A stretch of DNA of 64,000 nucleotides from Gemmata sp051859125 (GCF_051859125.1 NZ_JBHYGG010000001.1:1-64000), one strand, 5' to 3'. Shown: positions 33,016 to 44,671, numbered from the stretch's first letter. Notes: generated by a model not told the origin, from the letters alone. Program-made: numbers and translations.

Positions 33016-35913
33016 CTACTTCTCGATCTTCAACTGCACCGACTTGGCGGCGTGTTCGGCGTTGGTGCCCTCGCGGCGGGCGAACACGACGATCGGCCGC
33101 TCCATCGGCTGCACCCACGGCTCGGCGTAGAGCACGATCTCGCGGGTCGTCTCGCGCTCGGTCACGAGGATGCCGTTCAGCCCGATGTTCAGCACGCGGA
33201 CGCCGTGCGGCAGGCCGCGGACCTCGACCGGAACGCGGCCGGCGAACTTGCCCTGGCGTGCGATGTCCACGACGAACTTCGCCTCGCGGCCCGGCCTGAG
33301 CGTGAGTTCGGTCTCGCGGGTCGTGGTGACGATGTCGCCGACGGGAACGAGTTTCAGCGCGCCGCCGGCGGACTCGCGAACGACCTCCTGGCCGCCGGTC
33401 TCGGAGCGGGCGACGAGGCGGAGCTTCGTCTCGGCCGGCACCTTGGCGTCGGCCTCGGCGAACAGCGTGAACGCCGTCGTGGTGTGGCCGGCCTCGATGA
33501 ACGTCTCGGGGGCCAAGAGCCCCGCGGGGAGGCCTTCGAGTTTCAGCCGCACGGGGCCGTCGAAGCCGTCCATGCGGGTGAGCGTGACGTTGATCGGGAG
33601 CCCGCCGCCCGCGTTGACCGACGGGGCGTTCGGCGTGAAGGCCACCGCGAAGTCGGGCTTCGGCGGCCGCACCGTCACGCGGAAGGCGTGGGTCGGGCCG
33701 GCCCCGCCGCGCGCGTCGGTCACCCGCACCTGGTACCCGCCGTCGGCCGGCGGTTCGAACATGAGGAACGAGTCCTTGCCGAACCCCGCGCCGCCGTCGT
33801 CGTTGCGGTAGTGGACCGGCACCACCGGCAGGCCGTTGGGCGGGAACGACGCGCCGGGCGGGTGGATCTCGACCTTGTACATCGGCGTGCCGAGGGCGTG
33901 GTGGTTCGGCGTGGTGCCGAGGTAACCGACCCGCTGGCCGCCCACCTGGTAGAACTGGCAGTCGTCGTCGGGGTTCTTGGGCAGCGCGACGATGCGCATG
34001 ACCTCGCCGTCCGCGAGCAGGTGGTCGTCGATGGCCAACTCGTTCCACGTTTCGAGGCGGATGCCGGGGTTGGCCGAGTCGTGATCGCGGAACGTCGCGA
34101 ACGTCTTGGCCACGCACCGGAGCGTCGCGCGCTGCACCGGTTTGCCCGACGAATCGAGGACCTCAATGACCGGATCGACCGGCGACCCGGCGCGACGCGC
34201 GAGCGCCTCGACCACGAGCCGCTCACCCTTCTTCGCGACGAAGCGGACTGATTGCGCCCCGCCGGGCTTCGTGAAGATGCCGTCGGCCGAGCCGGGCACG
34301 CGGAGGTCGGCCCCGGCGGCGGGGTCGATGACGACCGACGGGAACTCGCTGACCGTGACCGACGGCGCGCCGAGCGGCTTCCCCTTCATCTCCGGGAGCG
34401 GGACGGGAACACGCGACCCAACCGTAGCCTCGGCCGGCACCGTGACCTTGACGTGCAACCCGGACGCGGCCGCGAGGTTCACCCCCTCGACGTGGACCTC
34501 GACCGTGCGGCCGCGCTGCGCCGCGAGCGGGAACACGCCGGTCACAACCGGGATGTCGCCGACGCTCAGCCGGTAGGTGAAGTCGCCGCCGCCGCGGTAG
34601 TCGCGGTCGCGCACGCCGATCGAGTAGGTGCCCGCCTTCGGGATGCGGTACCCGAGGAGGTTGCCCCCCTCCGCGAGGACCGCGCCGCCAGCGTCGGTGA
34701 GTACGACTACGGGGTCGAGCTTCGAGCCGGCGGTGACGGCTTCGACTCCGATCTGGTCGCCGGCCCTCGCCTCGAAGCGGAAGAAGTCGGCGTCGCCGGC
34801 GCGATCGACCGCCCCGACGATCGTGGCCGGCAGCGTCAGGAGCTGCGCGACGCGGGCCGAGTCGGTGGTGCCGGCCTCCTTCACGACCGGGAACCGGTCC
34901 TTCGGAGCGGGCGGCGCGCTCGGTGCCGCGGCCGCAAGGTTCGGCGTCGCGGTCGGCTTGCCGGTCCGCGGGTCGAGCAGCAGCGCGACGCCGTCGAACC
35001 GGCCGAGCGCGAACTGCGCCCCGTCGGGCCGCAGCGCGAAATCGAGGACCGCCTCGGGCTGGGCCGGGTCCGTCTTCGTCTCGGACAGCTTGGTCGCATC
35101 CCACGCCTTGATGACGCGGTCCTCGCCGACGGTGTAGAGCCGCGCGCCGTCCGGTGCGTAGGCGAGCCGCCACACGGCCCGCTCGTGCGCGAACGCCGAG
35201 CCGACGAGCTTCCCGCCGTCCCTGTCCGCGGCCCACACGCGCACGGACTTGTCCACGCCGCCGGCAGCGAGGTGCTTCCTGTCGGGGCTCCACGCGAGGC
35301 AGTAAACCCAGTCGGTCGGGTCGCCGAGCGTGTACAGCCGCTTGCCGGTCGCCGCGTCCCACACCTTCACCGAGCGGTCCGCGGACCCCGACGCGAGTAG
35401 CGTGCCGTCGTGGTTGAACGCGAGGGCGTACACCGCGTCGCTGTGGTCCTTGAGCGTCAGCCGCGGCGCTTTCGGGGCGGTCGCCTCGGTGGGCACGTCC
35501 CAGACGTGAATGACGCGGTCGTAGCCGGTCGTCGCAAGGGTGCGGCCGTCCGGGGTGAACGCGAGTGCGAAGACCGAGTCCTTGTTCGCCGGGATGGTCA
35601 CGGCTGCGGCCTTCGAGGGCCTGCCGTCGGCGTCAAGCCGGAACAGCGACACCACGCCGCTCTTCCCCGGCTCCCCGGCCGCGGCCGCGAGCCACCGCCC
35701 CTTCGGGTCGAAGGCGAGTGCGGTGATCCGCCCAGTTGCGTTGACGGTCCCGAGCGCGTCCGCCTTTGCGGTGTCGAACAGCCGCACCTCGCCGTGCGTG
35801 CCGAACGCGACGACCTTCCCGTTGGGGTGGTACGCCGCCGCCGTCACGGCCGGCGGGGCGGCCGACGCGGAACACGGAAGAGCGAGCAGCAGTGCGGAGA
35901 GGAGTCGGGTCAT
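33016..35913 (-). CDS. Exported WD40-repeat protein with pre-peptidase C-terminal domain
   Basis: The product is 965 residues. A signal peptide (MTRLLSALLLALPCSASA) leads into a WD40 propeller at about 20-320 (VYALAFNHDGTLLASGSADRSVKVWDAATGKRL). A bacterial pre-peptidase C-terminal (PPC) domain follows at about 365-465 (DADFFRFEARAGDQIGVE...DFTYRLSVGDIP), then several Ig-like beta domains to the end. This build is typical of planctomycete exported proteins encoded with DUF1501 and DUF1549 genes. It is the last gene of a four-gene run; gaps to its neighbours are 16-26 nt. The function is unknown, probably substrate or surface binding. Confidence 0.88.
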   Translation of the reverse strand: MTRLLSALLLALPCSASAAPPAVTAAAYHPNGKVVAFGTHGEVRLFDTAKADALGTVNATGRITALAFDPKGRWLAAAAGEPGKSGVVSLFRLDADGRPSKAAAVTIPANKDSVFALAFTPDGRTLATTGYDRVIHVWDVPTEATAPKAPRLTLKDHSDAVYALAFNHDGTLLASGSADRSVKVWDAATGKRLYTLGDPTDWVYCLAWSPDRKHLAAGGVDKSVRVWAADRDGGKLVGSAFAHERAVWRLAYAPDGARLYTVGEDRVIKAWDATKLSETKTDPAQPEAVLDFALRPDGAQFALGRFDGVALLLDPRTGKPTATPNLAAAAPSAPPAPKDRFPVVKEAGTTDSARVAQLLTLPATIVGAVDRAGDADFFRFEARAGDQIGVEAVTAGSKLDPVVVLTDAGGAVLAEGGNLLGYRIPKAGTYSIGVRDRDYRGGGDFTYRLSVGDIPVVTGVFPLAAQRGRTVEVHVEGVNLAAASGLHVKVTVPAEATVGSRVPVPLPEMKGKPLGAPSVTVSEFPSVVIDPAAGADLRVPGSADGIFTKPGGAQSVRFVAKKGERLVVEALARRAGSPVDPVIEVLDSSGKPVQRATLRCVAKTFATFRDHDSANPGIRLETWNELAIDDHLLADGEVMRIVALPKNPDDDCQFYQVGGQRVGYLGTTPNHHALGTPMYKVEIHPPGASFPPNGLPVVPVHYRNDDGGAGFGKDSFLMFEPPADGGYQVRVTDARGGAGPTHAFRVTVRPPKPDFAVAFTPNAPSVNAGGGLPINVTLTRMDGFDGPVRLKLEGLPAGLLAPETFIEAGHTTTAFTLFAEADAKVPAETKLRLVARSETGGQEVVRESAGGALKLVPVGDIVTTTRETELTLRPGREAKFVVDIARQGKFAGRVPVEVRGLPHGVRVLNIGLNGILVTERETTREIVLYAEPWVQPMERPIVVFARREGTNAEHAAKSVQLKIEK

Positions 35914-35934
35914 GTTGGGAGTCCGGGCCTCAGG

Positions 35935-36249
35935 TCACTTGAACACGGCGAGTGCGGCCCCGCCGGTGAGGAACAGGCCGATCAGCACGGCGAGCGAACA
36001 ACTCCCGCACCCGTCAAGGCACCCGCCGGCCCCTTCGATGACGCTTCCTGCGGCCTCGATCGCCCCGCCCGCTAGTTCGAGTGCGCGGCCGGCGACGTCC
36101 AGCGCCCCGCCGGCCACGTCGCCGGCCGCGTTCAGGAGAGATCCGCCGTCGCCGCCCGCGGCCGCCGCGCCCCCGTCGGTTCCGGGCTGCGGTTGCTTCT
36201 GCCACGGCTGCGCGTTCGGGTCGGGGAGCGGCACGTCGTCCGGGGTCAT
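35935..36249 (-). CDS. Small Gly/Ala-rich membrane protein with amphipathic repeats
   Basis: The product is 104 residues. A Pro/Gln-rich start leads into about five imperfect 7-residue repeats of Ala-Gly-(Gly/Arg)-Ala-Leu/Ile-Asp/Glu type (AAGDVAGGALDVAGRALELA), then a Cys cluster (CLDGCGSC) and a C-terminal membrane helix. It lies in a run between the DUF1549/1553 gene and the WD40/PPC gene, with small gaps. I recognise no family. Its place suggests it works at the membrane with the exported cluster proteins. Confidence 0.7.
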   Translation of the reverse strand: MTPDDVPLPDPNAQPWQKQPQPGTDGGAAAAGGDGGSLLNAAGDVAGGALDVAGRALELAGGAIEAAGSVIEGAGGCLDGCGSCSLAVLIGLFLTGGAALAVFK

Positions 36250-36265
36250 GGGCGAACTCGCGGCG

Positions 36266-38734
36266 TTAGTGGTTGAAGAAGAACTCGCGGCCGGTGAGCA
36301 CGGCCCAGACGAAATCTTCGATCGCCTCGCGGCGCGCCTGCGGGCCGTCCCTCGCGGCTTCCGCGAGGAGCGCGACGAACTTCGTGCGCTCGGCGTCGGT
36401 CGGCGGGCGCGTGAGCGCGGCGAGGTACACGCGGTCCACGATCTCGCCGTCGGTCAGTTTCGCCTCGGTCCACTTCGCGACCACCGACTGCTTGTCGCGG
36501 AGCTTGTCGTTGAGCGTCACGCCGTTGTTCAGGTGGAGCGCCTGGGTCACGCTCGCGTCGGCGGTGCGCTCGCACGCGCAGGTGGCGACCCGGTCGGCCC
36601 GGCCGAACGCTTCGAGGAACCGCGACAGCAGCAGCGAGTCCGGGAGCTGCATCGCCCGCGTGCCCATTGGGTACGCCGCGACCGGCGAGGCGGCGTCGCC
36701 GGCGGCCGACTTCACCTGGTTGAACGCGGTCGGCACGCCGGTGAGGTCGGAGTACGCGTCGAGGATCACCTCGGCCGGGAGCCGGCGGACGATGTACCGC
36801 GAGTAGAACCGGTCGTCGGCGGCGCTGGCGGGCAGCGGCTGCGACGAGCGCTGGTACGCGGCCGACACCAGAATGCCGCGCATCAGTTGCTTCAGGTCGA
36901 ACCGGTTCTTGACGAAGTCGGCGGCGAGCGCGTCGAGCAGTTCGATGTTGCTCGCGGGGTTCGAGACGCGCAGGTCGTCCTCGGCCTCGACGAGCCCGCG
37001 GCCCATGTAGTTCCGCCACACGCGGTTCACGATCGCCTTGGCGAAGAACGGGTTCCCCGGGGCCGTCAGCCAGTCGGCGAAGTACGCGCGGCGGTCGGTC
37101 GCGGAGTCGAGCGGGAGCGGCTTGCCGTCGAGGGGCGCCGGCGGCACCGCGACGCCCCGCCGCGGGTGCAGCGCCTCGCCGTCGAGCCGCGACTGCACGA
37201 GCACCTCGCCCGCCCGGTCGCCGTTCTTCAGCCCGACGCGGGAGAACAGGTTCGCGAACGCCCAGTACTCGTCCTGGGTCCACTTCTCCAGCGGGTGGTT
37301 GTGGCACTTCGCGCACCCGATGCCGGTGCCGAGGAACGTGACCGCGGTCGCCTCGGCGAGGTCGCTCACGTCCTTGTGCAGCACGAAGTAGTTGCCGCCG
37401 CCGTTGCCCAGCGTGCTGCCGGACGCGGTCAGCACGTCGCGGGCGAACTTGTCCCACGGCTCGTTGTCGGCGACCGACTGGCGGACCTTGCGGTAGAACG
37501 CCCACATCGCCGGTTGCGGGAGCTTGCGGCTCGACACCAGGAGCAGGTCGGACCAGCGGTGCGCCCAGTAGTCGGCGAACTCGGGGCGGTCGAGCAACTT
37601 GTCGATGAGCTTCGCGCGCTTCTGCGGGTCCGTGTCCGCGAGGAACGCCTTCGCCTCCGCGACCGGGGGCAGGATGCCGCAGGTGTCGAGGTACGCGCGC
37701 CGGACGAACTCCGTGTCGGTGCATTGGCCGGACGGCGGGAGGTTCAGGAGTTCGAGCTTCTTGAGGACCAGCTCGTCGATGAACCCACCCCCGGCGGGCC
37801 GCGCGAACGCGGCGGCCCCAACCTGACTGGGGAAGGGGACGGTGACGGTGAGCGTCGCGACCTTGGTGCCGAACGCGACGACGACCGCGGCCTCGCCCGT
37901 GCCGGTCACGGTGATGACGCCGTCCTCGGTCACCCCGGCGACGAGGTCCTCGCTCGACGTGAACTTGGCCCAGCGGGTCACGTCCTCGGTGGTGCCGTCG
38001 GAGTACACCGCCCGTGCGACAACGCGGGCCGTGTCCTTCGGCTTCAGCAGCGCGGCCTTCGGGAAGACCTCGATGCGTTCGAGCTGGGCGTCGGCGTCCC
38101 GCGGGCCGCGCGCGCCCTGCGTGATCCATTCGAGCAGGAGCGCGTAGTTCTCGTCGCCGTCGGTGACGCGGGTGCCGCCCCCGTGGGGCACGAGCCGCGC
38201 GCCCTTCTTCAACAAGAGGCTGTCGGCGGGGGTGGTTTGGTCGACGCGGCGGGCGAGCGCCTGGCGGGTGAGGACGAACCAGTCCGACTCCGGGTCGAAC
38301 CCGCGGAGCGAGAGCTTGAGCCCGCCCTTGCCGGCGAGTGCCCCGTGGCACGCGCCCGAGTTGCACCCGGTCCGCGTGAGGACCGGCAGGACGTGGTTGC
38401 GGAAGCTCCACTCGGCCGGCTTCTCGAACCCGCTCACTGCAACCTTCGCGGCGGCCGTGCGGCCCGCGACGGTCACGGTGACGACCGCCTCGCCGTTGCC
38501 GGCCGCCGTGACGACGCCCGCGGCGCTGACCTTCGCGACAGTGTCTGCCGCCGCCGCGAAATTTGCGGTCGCCGTGAGGTCGCGGACGACGCGGCCGCCC
38601 TCTTCCTCGACGACGAGGAGTTGCTGTGTGCGGTTCGGCCCCGAGAGAGCGACCGCCGGCGGGTACACGCGCAGCTCGCCGGCCGACGCCGGGAGTGCGA
38701 TCGCGAGCGTGAGTGTGGAGAGGATCAGTCGCAT
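36266..38734 (-). CDS. DUF1549/DUF1553 protein with Ig-like domains and heme-type motifs
   Basis: The product is 822 residues with a signal peptide (about 1-18). Two BIG2-like Ig domains lie at about 22-100 and 230-310. A GCNSGACHG motif (C124, C129, H130) has four residues between the Cys, not the usual two of a c-type heme site. DUF1549 follows with GCAKCHNHPLEKW (a normal CxxCH), and DUF1553 closes the protein. Such proteins are planctomycete-specific, exported and of unknown function. It lies 26 nt after the DUF1501 gene in the same run. Confidence 0.88.
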   Translation of the reverse strand: MRLILSTLTLAIALPASAGELRVYPPAVALSGPNRTQQLLVVEEEGGRVVRDLTATANFAAAADTVAKVSAAGVVTAAGNGEAVVTVTVAGRTAAAKVAVSGFEKPAEWSFRNHVLPVLTRTGCNSGACHGALAGKGGLKLSLRGFDPESDWFVLTRQALARRVDQTTPADSLLLKKGARLVPHGGGTRVTDGDENYALLLEWITQGARGPRDADAQLERIEVFPKAALLKPKDTARVVARAVYSDGTTEDVTRWAKFTSSEDLVAGVTEDGVITVTGTGEAAVVVAFGTKVATLTVTVPFPSQVGAAAFARPAGGGFIDELVLKKLELLNLPPSGQCTDTEFVRRAYLDTCGILPPVAEAKAFLADTDPQKRAKLIDKLLDRPEFADYWAHRWSDLLLVSSRKLPQPAMWAFYRKVRQSVADNEPWDKFARDVLTASGSTLGNGGGNYFVLHKDVSDLAEATAVTFLGTGIGCAKCHNHPLEKWTQDEYWAFANLFSRVGLKNGDRAGEVLVQSRLDGEALHPRRGVAVPPAPLDGKPLPLDSATDRRAYFADWLTAPGNPFFAKAIVNRVWRNYMGRGLVEAEDDLRVSNPASNIELLDALAADFVKNRFDLKQLMRGILVSAAYQRSSQPLPASAADDRFYSRYIVRRLPAEVILDAYSDLTGVPTAFNQVKSAAGDAASPVAAYPMGTRAMQLPDSLLLSRFLEAFGRADRVATCACERTADASVTQALHLNNGVTLNDKLRDKQSVVAKWTEAKLTDGEIVDRVYLAALTRPPTDAERTKFVALLAEAARDGPQARREAIEDFVWAVLTGREFFFNH

Positions 38735-38760
38735 GTCACAGGTGTCCGGCGGGTGGTGTC

Positions 38761-40137
38761 TCAGAACAGCTCGTTGATCGGCTTCACGTTGTAATCGACG
38801 AGCGGGATCGGGCGGTTCTGCGGGCCGGGGAGTTCCTTGTGCGGGTCGAGGCCGAGCCCCTTGTAGAGCGTCGCGGCGACCTCCGCGGGGGTCACCGGCC
38901 GCGACTTCGGCGCGTACCCGAGTTCGTCCGACTCGCCGATGATCCGGCCGCCCTGGAGCGGGCCGCCGCCCATCAGGATCGACCACACGTGCGGGTGGTG
39001 GTCGCGGCCGCCGGCCGGGTTCACCTTCGGCGTTCGGCCGAACTCCCCGCACGCCACCACCATCGTGTTCGACAGCAGCCCGCGGTCGCTCAGGTCCTCG
39101 AGCAGGGCGGTGTACGCGGCGTCGAAGTTCGGCACCACCTCCTTCGCCATCTGCTGCACGTCGGTGAACGGCCGGGAGCCGTGGATGTCCCAGGTGACCT
39201 CGTCGAACACCGTCTCGAACATGTTCACGGTGACGAACCGCACGCCGGCCTCGATCAACCGCCGGGCCATCAGGCACGACTGGCCGAACCGGGTGCGGCC
39301 GTAGCGGTCGCGGGTCTTCTCCGACTCCTTCTCGAGCGCGAACGCCTCGCGGGCCTTGGCCGACGACATGAGCTTGTAGGCGAGCGAGAAGTTCTCGTCG
39401 AGTTGCCTGGCCGCGCCGTTGTTCTCGAACGCGGCGGTCGCGCCGTCCACGGCGTCGCGGAACTTCTGCCGCCGCTCGGCCCGGATGCCGGAGATGTACT
39501 CGGGCGGGAGCAGGTCCGGCACCTTGAACCCCGGCGCGTTCGGGTCGGCGTTCAGGATGAACGGGTCGTGCGTCTTGCCGAGGTAGCCGGCCGCGTGGCC
39601 GTGCGGCAGGTTCCCACCGGTGCGGCCGATGGGCTTGGGCACGAGGACGTGCGCCGGCACCTCGCCGCGGCCGCCCTTGAGGTAGCCGAGGGCGCACCCG
39701 ACGTGCGGGTACTCGATGCCGCCGGCGAACAGGCGGCCGGTCTGCATCATCTGGTGGCCGGTGTCGTGGACCGCCGTGGCCGTGTGGTACATGGACCGCA
39801 CGATCGAGAACTTGTCGGCGTGCTTCGCGGTCCTCGGAAAGATCTCGCTGAGCTGCGTGCCGACGACGTTCGTCTTTGTCGCGGTGAACGGCCCGCGGAC
39901 CTCGGCGGGGGCGTTCGGCTTCGGGTCGAACGTGTCGAGCTGGCTCGGCCCGCCGACGAGGAACAGCATGATGCAGTTCACGTCGTCGTCCTTGGCCTTC
40001 TCCCCGGCCGCGGCCCTGGCGCGGTTCAGGCCGGCGAGCGTGAGCCCCAGCGGCGCGATCGCACCGGCGTGGAGGAAGTCGCGGCGGGTGTGGCCGTCGC
40101 AGAACGTGACGGGGCGGTCGGCGTCGAGCCTGATCAT
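38761..40137 (-). CDS. DUF1501 family exported protein (sulfatase-like fold)
   Basis: The product is 458 residues. A twin-arginine signal (TRRDFLHAGAIAPLGLTLAG) is at residues 17-36. The DUF1501 hallmarks follow: MLFLVGGPSQLDTFDPKP, FSIVRSMYH, VNMFETVFDEVTWDIHG and VVACGEFGRTPKVN. The fold is alkaline-phosphatase/sulfatase-like, but the activity is not known. It is the first gene of the leftward run, and its upstream region is shared with the rightward cluster. Confidence 0.9.
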   Translation of the reverse strand: MIRLDADRPVTFCDGHTRRDFLHAGAIAPLGLTLAGLNRARAAAGEKAKDDDVNCIMLFLVGGPSQLDTFDPKPNAPAEVRGPFTATKTNVVGTQLSEIFPRTAKHADKFSIVRSMYHTATAVHDTGHQMMQTGRLFAGGIEYPHVGCALGYLKGGRGEVPAHVLVPKPIGRTGGNLPHGHAAGYLGKTHDPFILNADPNAPGFKVPDLLPPEYISGIRAERRQKFRDAVDGATAAFENNGAARQLDENFSLAYKLMSSAKAREAFALEKESEKTRDRYGRTRFGQSCLMARRLIEAGVRFVTVNMFETVFDEVTWDIHGSRPFTDVQQMAKEVVPNFDAAYTALLEDLSDRGLLSNTMVVACGEFGRTPKVNPAGGRDHHPHVWSILMGGGPLQGGRIIGESDELGYAPKSRPVTPAEVAATLYKGLGLDPHKELPGPQNRPIPLVDYNVKPINELF

Positions 40138-40459
40138 TCGCGGAACCCCGGGAGGGAGAATCGACGGAGGCGAACGGGTTTCGAGGACGATGTTGAGTGT
40201 AAATTATCGCTCGCGGCCGGGCCGAAGTCTTGTCAAATGGCCGCGAATAATTGTAGCAATGCCGCACGGCGGCCCGGCGCGACGTCACGCCGTGTCTGCG
40301 ATAGCGGCACTTCGTGACAATCCACGGTTGTGGGAGTGGATGCGGAAACTTCCGTGTGGGCGGGGATGGATGGTTCTCACGGGCGGTCTGTGGGATAGAA
40401 TTGAGCGCACTCCCGCCCGCCTGTTCGACCCACCCCGCCGGTGCCTCCGAGGCGTTCTG
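40138..40459. promoter_or_regulatory. Divergent promoter region of two DUF1501/DUF1553 clusters
   Basis: This gap separates the leftward and rightward clusters and is the least GC-rich stretch nearby (AAATTATCGC, AATAATTGTAGCAATG around 40200-40262), as expected for back-to-back promoters. I cannot assign exact boxes. No gene is seen. Confidence 0.5.
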
Positions 40460-43183
40460 ATGACCCACTGGTCGCTGCTCCTCGCTCTCGCAACCGCCGC
40501 CGCGCCCGCCGCCGCCGGTGCCGCCGAACCGCCCGCCAAGGCGACCCCCGAACAGGTCGAGTTCTTCGAGAAGAAGGTGCGGCCGGTCCTGGCCGACAAC
40601 TGCTACTCGTGCCACGGCCCGAAGAAGCAGAACGGCGGGCTGCGCCTCGACACCGCGGCCGGGCTCAAGGCCGGTGCGGACGACGGAGCGGTCATCGTCC
40701 CCGGCGACCCGGTCAAGAGCCGGCTGCTGAAGTCCGTTCGGTACGAGAACGACTTCAAGATGCCGCCCAAGAAGCAGCTCCCCGCTGAGGCGATCGCCGT
40801 CTTGGCGGAGTGGGTGAAGGGCGGGGCGGTGGCCCCCGAGGACGCGGCGGCGGGGTCGGCCGCGGCCGACCCGAAGTCGCACTGGGCGTTCAAGCCGATC
40901 AAGAACCTGCCGGTGCCGCAGGTCGCGGGCGCCGCAACCCCGATCGACGCCTTCGTGCTCGCGAAGCTCACCGAGGCGAAGCTCGCGCCGGCCCCGCTCG
41001 CCGACCGCCGCACGCTCGTCCGCCGCGCGTACCTCGACCTGATCGGCCTGCCGCCGACGGCCGCCGAGGTCGAGGCGTTCGAGAGGGACGCCGACCCGAG
41101 GGCGTGGGAGAAGGTGATCGACCACCTGCTCGCGTCGCCGCAGTACGGCCAGCGCTGGGGCCGGTACTGGCTCGACCTCGCCCGGTACGCCGACACCAAG
41201 GGGTACGTCTTCAACGAGGACCGCAACTACCCGTTCGCGTACACGTACCGCGACTACGTCGTCCGCTCACTGAATGAGGACAAGCCCTACGACCAGTTCG
41301 TCACCGAGCAGCTCGCGGCCGACCGGCTGAACCTCGGCGACGACAAGCGGCCGCTCGCGGCGCTCGGGTTCCTCACCCTCGGCCGGCGGTTCCTCGGCAA
41401 CACCCACGACATCATCGACGACCGCATCGACGTCGTCACCCGCGGGCTCATGGGCCTGTCGGTCGGGTGCGCCCGGTGCCACGACCACAAGTTCGACCCG
41501 ATCCCCGCGACCGACTACTACTCGCTGTACGGCATCTTCGCGAGCACGAGTGAGCCGAAGGACCTGCCGCTCATCGGCGAAGTGAAGCGGACGCCCGAGG
41601 TCGTCGCGTTCGAGGCGGAGGTCGCGAAGCGGGAAGGGGAGTACAAGGCCGAGTTGCAGAAGCGGTACGCGGCGACGCTGAAGAAGCTCCGCGACCCGGC
41701 GGCGGTGGCCGACTACCTGCGGGCGGTGATCGAGCTGCGGAAGACGCCGGACGCGCAGATCGGCAACGCGATCCGCGAGCGCGACCTGCTCCCGTTCGTG
41801 TTCAACCGGTGGAAGGCGTTCCTCGCCCCGCAGTTCAAGGCGTGGTCGCCGGTCTACGGACCGCTTGCGGCGCTCGCGGACGTGTCCGACAAGGTGTTCG
41901 CGGAGACGGCGGTCGAGGTGGTCGCCGCGCTCGCGAAGGACCCCAAGACGCCGGTGAACCCGCTCGTGCTGAAGGGGCTGATCGACGCGAAGCCGCCGAC
42001 GTTCAAGGCCGCAGCGGAAGCGGTCGTCGCGGTACTCACGGCGAAGCCGCCCGAGGGCGAGCCGTCGAAGGACCAGGCCGAGGTCTTCAAGGCGTGGGGG
42101 GCCGGCGGCCCGCTCGACATCGCAATCACCGACTTCGACAAGATCCAGAACCGCGCCGACCGCGACGCGCTCACCGCGATCCAGAAGAAGACCGACTCGT
42201 TCAAGGCGACCAACCCGTTCGCCCCGCCGCGGGCGCACGTCCTGGCCGACAAGTCGAGCCCGTTCCAGTCCTACGTGTTCCTGCGGGGCAACCCCGGGAA
42301 CCGCGGGCCGAGCGTGCCGCTCCAGGCGCCGGCGATCACGAGCCCGGGCCGCAAGCCGTTCACCGACGGTAGCGGCCGACTCGAACTCGCACGGGCGATC
42401 GCGAGCCCCGAGAACCCGCTGACGGCCCGCGTCCTCGTGAACCGCGTCTGGGCCGGGCACTTCGGCCACGGGTTCGTGAGGACCCCGAGCGACTTCGGCG
42501 TCCGGTCCGACCCGCCGAGCCACCCGGAACTCCTCGACTGGCTCGCGACGCAGTTCGTGAAGGACGGGTGGTCGCTGAAGAAGCTCCACAAGCTGATGAT
42601 GACCTCGGCCGCCTACCAGCGCTCGTCGGTCACGAGCGCCGAGGCGTTCAGGCTCGACACCGAGAACAAGCTGCTGTCGCACCAGAACCCCCGCCGGCTC
42701 GACTTCGAGGCGATGCGAGACAGCCTGCTCGCGGCCTCGGGCAAGATCGACCTCGCGCTCGAGGGCCGGCCGGTCGACCTGTTCAAGGCCCCGTTCACGA
42801 CCCGCCGCAGCATCTACGGCATGATCGACCGCACGAACTTCCCCGGTACGATGCGGGCGTTCGACGTCGCGAGCCCCGACACGCACAGCCCGCAGCGGTT
42901 CCAGACGACCGCCCCGCAACAGGCGCTGTTCCTGATGAACAGTCCGTTCGTGGCGGAGCAGGCGCGGAACCTCGCGGCGCGGCCCGAGGTCGCGGCCGCC
43001 AAGACGCCCGAGGACAAAGCTGTCGCGCTGTACCGCCTTGCCCTGAGCCGCAACCCGACGAAGGCGGAACTCGCGCTCGCGCTCGAGTTCGCCGCGGACG
43101 ACGACCCCAAGGCCGCGTTCAGCGCGTGGCCGCAACTCGCCCAAACGCTCCTGCTGTGCAACGAGTTCGTGTTCATCGACTGA
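40460..43183 (+). CDS. Planctomycete cytochrome c-like (PSC1) DUF1549/DUF1553 protein
   Basis: The product is 907 residues. A signal peptide (about 1-21) precedes the PSC1 cytochrome-like domain with the heme site CYSCH (C48, C51, H52) and the KMPPKKQLPAEAIAVL methionine-ligand region. DUF1549 follows, with a second CxxCH (CARCHDHKFDPIPATDYYSLYGIF). A helical spacer leads to DUF1553 with RVLVNRVWAGHFGHGFVRTPSDFG. The protein should be periplasmic and may carry c-type heme; its reaction is not known. The paired DUF1501 gene starts 45 nt downstream. Confidence 0.92.
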   Translation: MTHWSLLLALATAAAPAAAGAAEPPAKATPEQVEFFEKKVRPVLADNCYSCHGPKKQNGGLRLDTAAGLKAGADDGAVIVPGDPVKSRLLKSVRYENDFKMPPKKQLPAEAIAVLAEWVKGGAVAPEDAAAGSAAADPKSHWAFKPIKNLPVPQVAGAATPIDAFVLAKLTEAKLAPAPLADRRTLVRRAYLDLIGLPPTAAEVEAFERDADPRAWEKVIDHLLASPQYGQRWGRYWLDLARYADTKGYVFNEDRNYPFAYTYRDYVVRSLNEDKPYDQFVTEQLAADRLNLGDDKRPLAALGFLTLGRRFLGNTHDIIDDRIDVVTRGLMGLSVGCARCHDHKFDPIPATDYYSLYGIFASTSEPKDLPLIGEVKRTPEVVAFEAEVAKREGEYKAELQKRYAATLKKLRDPAAVADYLRAVIELRKTPDAQIGNAIRERDLLPFVFNRWKAFLAPQFKAWSPVYGPLAALADVSDKVFAETAVEVVAALAKDPKTPVNPLVLKGLIDAKPPTFKAAAEAVVAVLTAKPPEGEPSKDQAEVFKAWGAGGPLDIAITDFDKIQNRADRDALTAIQKKTDSFKATNPFAPPRAHVLADKSSPFQSYVFLRGNPGNRGPSVPLQAPAITSPGRKPFTDGSGRLELARAIASPENPLTARVLVNRVWAGHFGHGFVRTPSDFGVRSDPPSHPELLDWLATQFVKDGWSLKKLHKLMMTSAAYQRSSVTSAEAFRLDTENKLLSHQNPRRLDFEAMRDSLLAASGKIDLALEGRPVDLFKAPFTTRRSIYGMIDRTNFPGTMRAFDVASPDTHSPQRFQTTAPQQALFLMNSPFVAEQARNLAARPEVAAAKTPEDKAVALYRLALSRNPTKAELALALEFAADDDPKAAFSAWPQLAQTLLLCNEFVFID

Positions 43184-43228
43184 CCCACCGCCGCGCCTTG
43201 CTTGCGAACGATCCCAGAGAGACCCGCG

Positions 43229-44662
<1,434 letters not shown>

Positions 44663-44671
44663 CGAAGAGAG

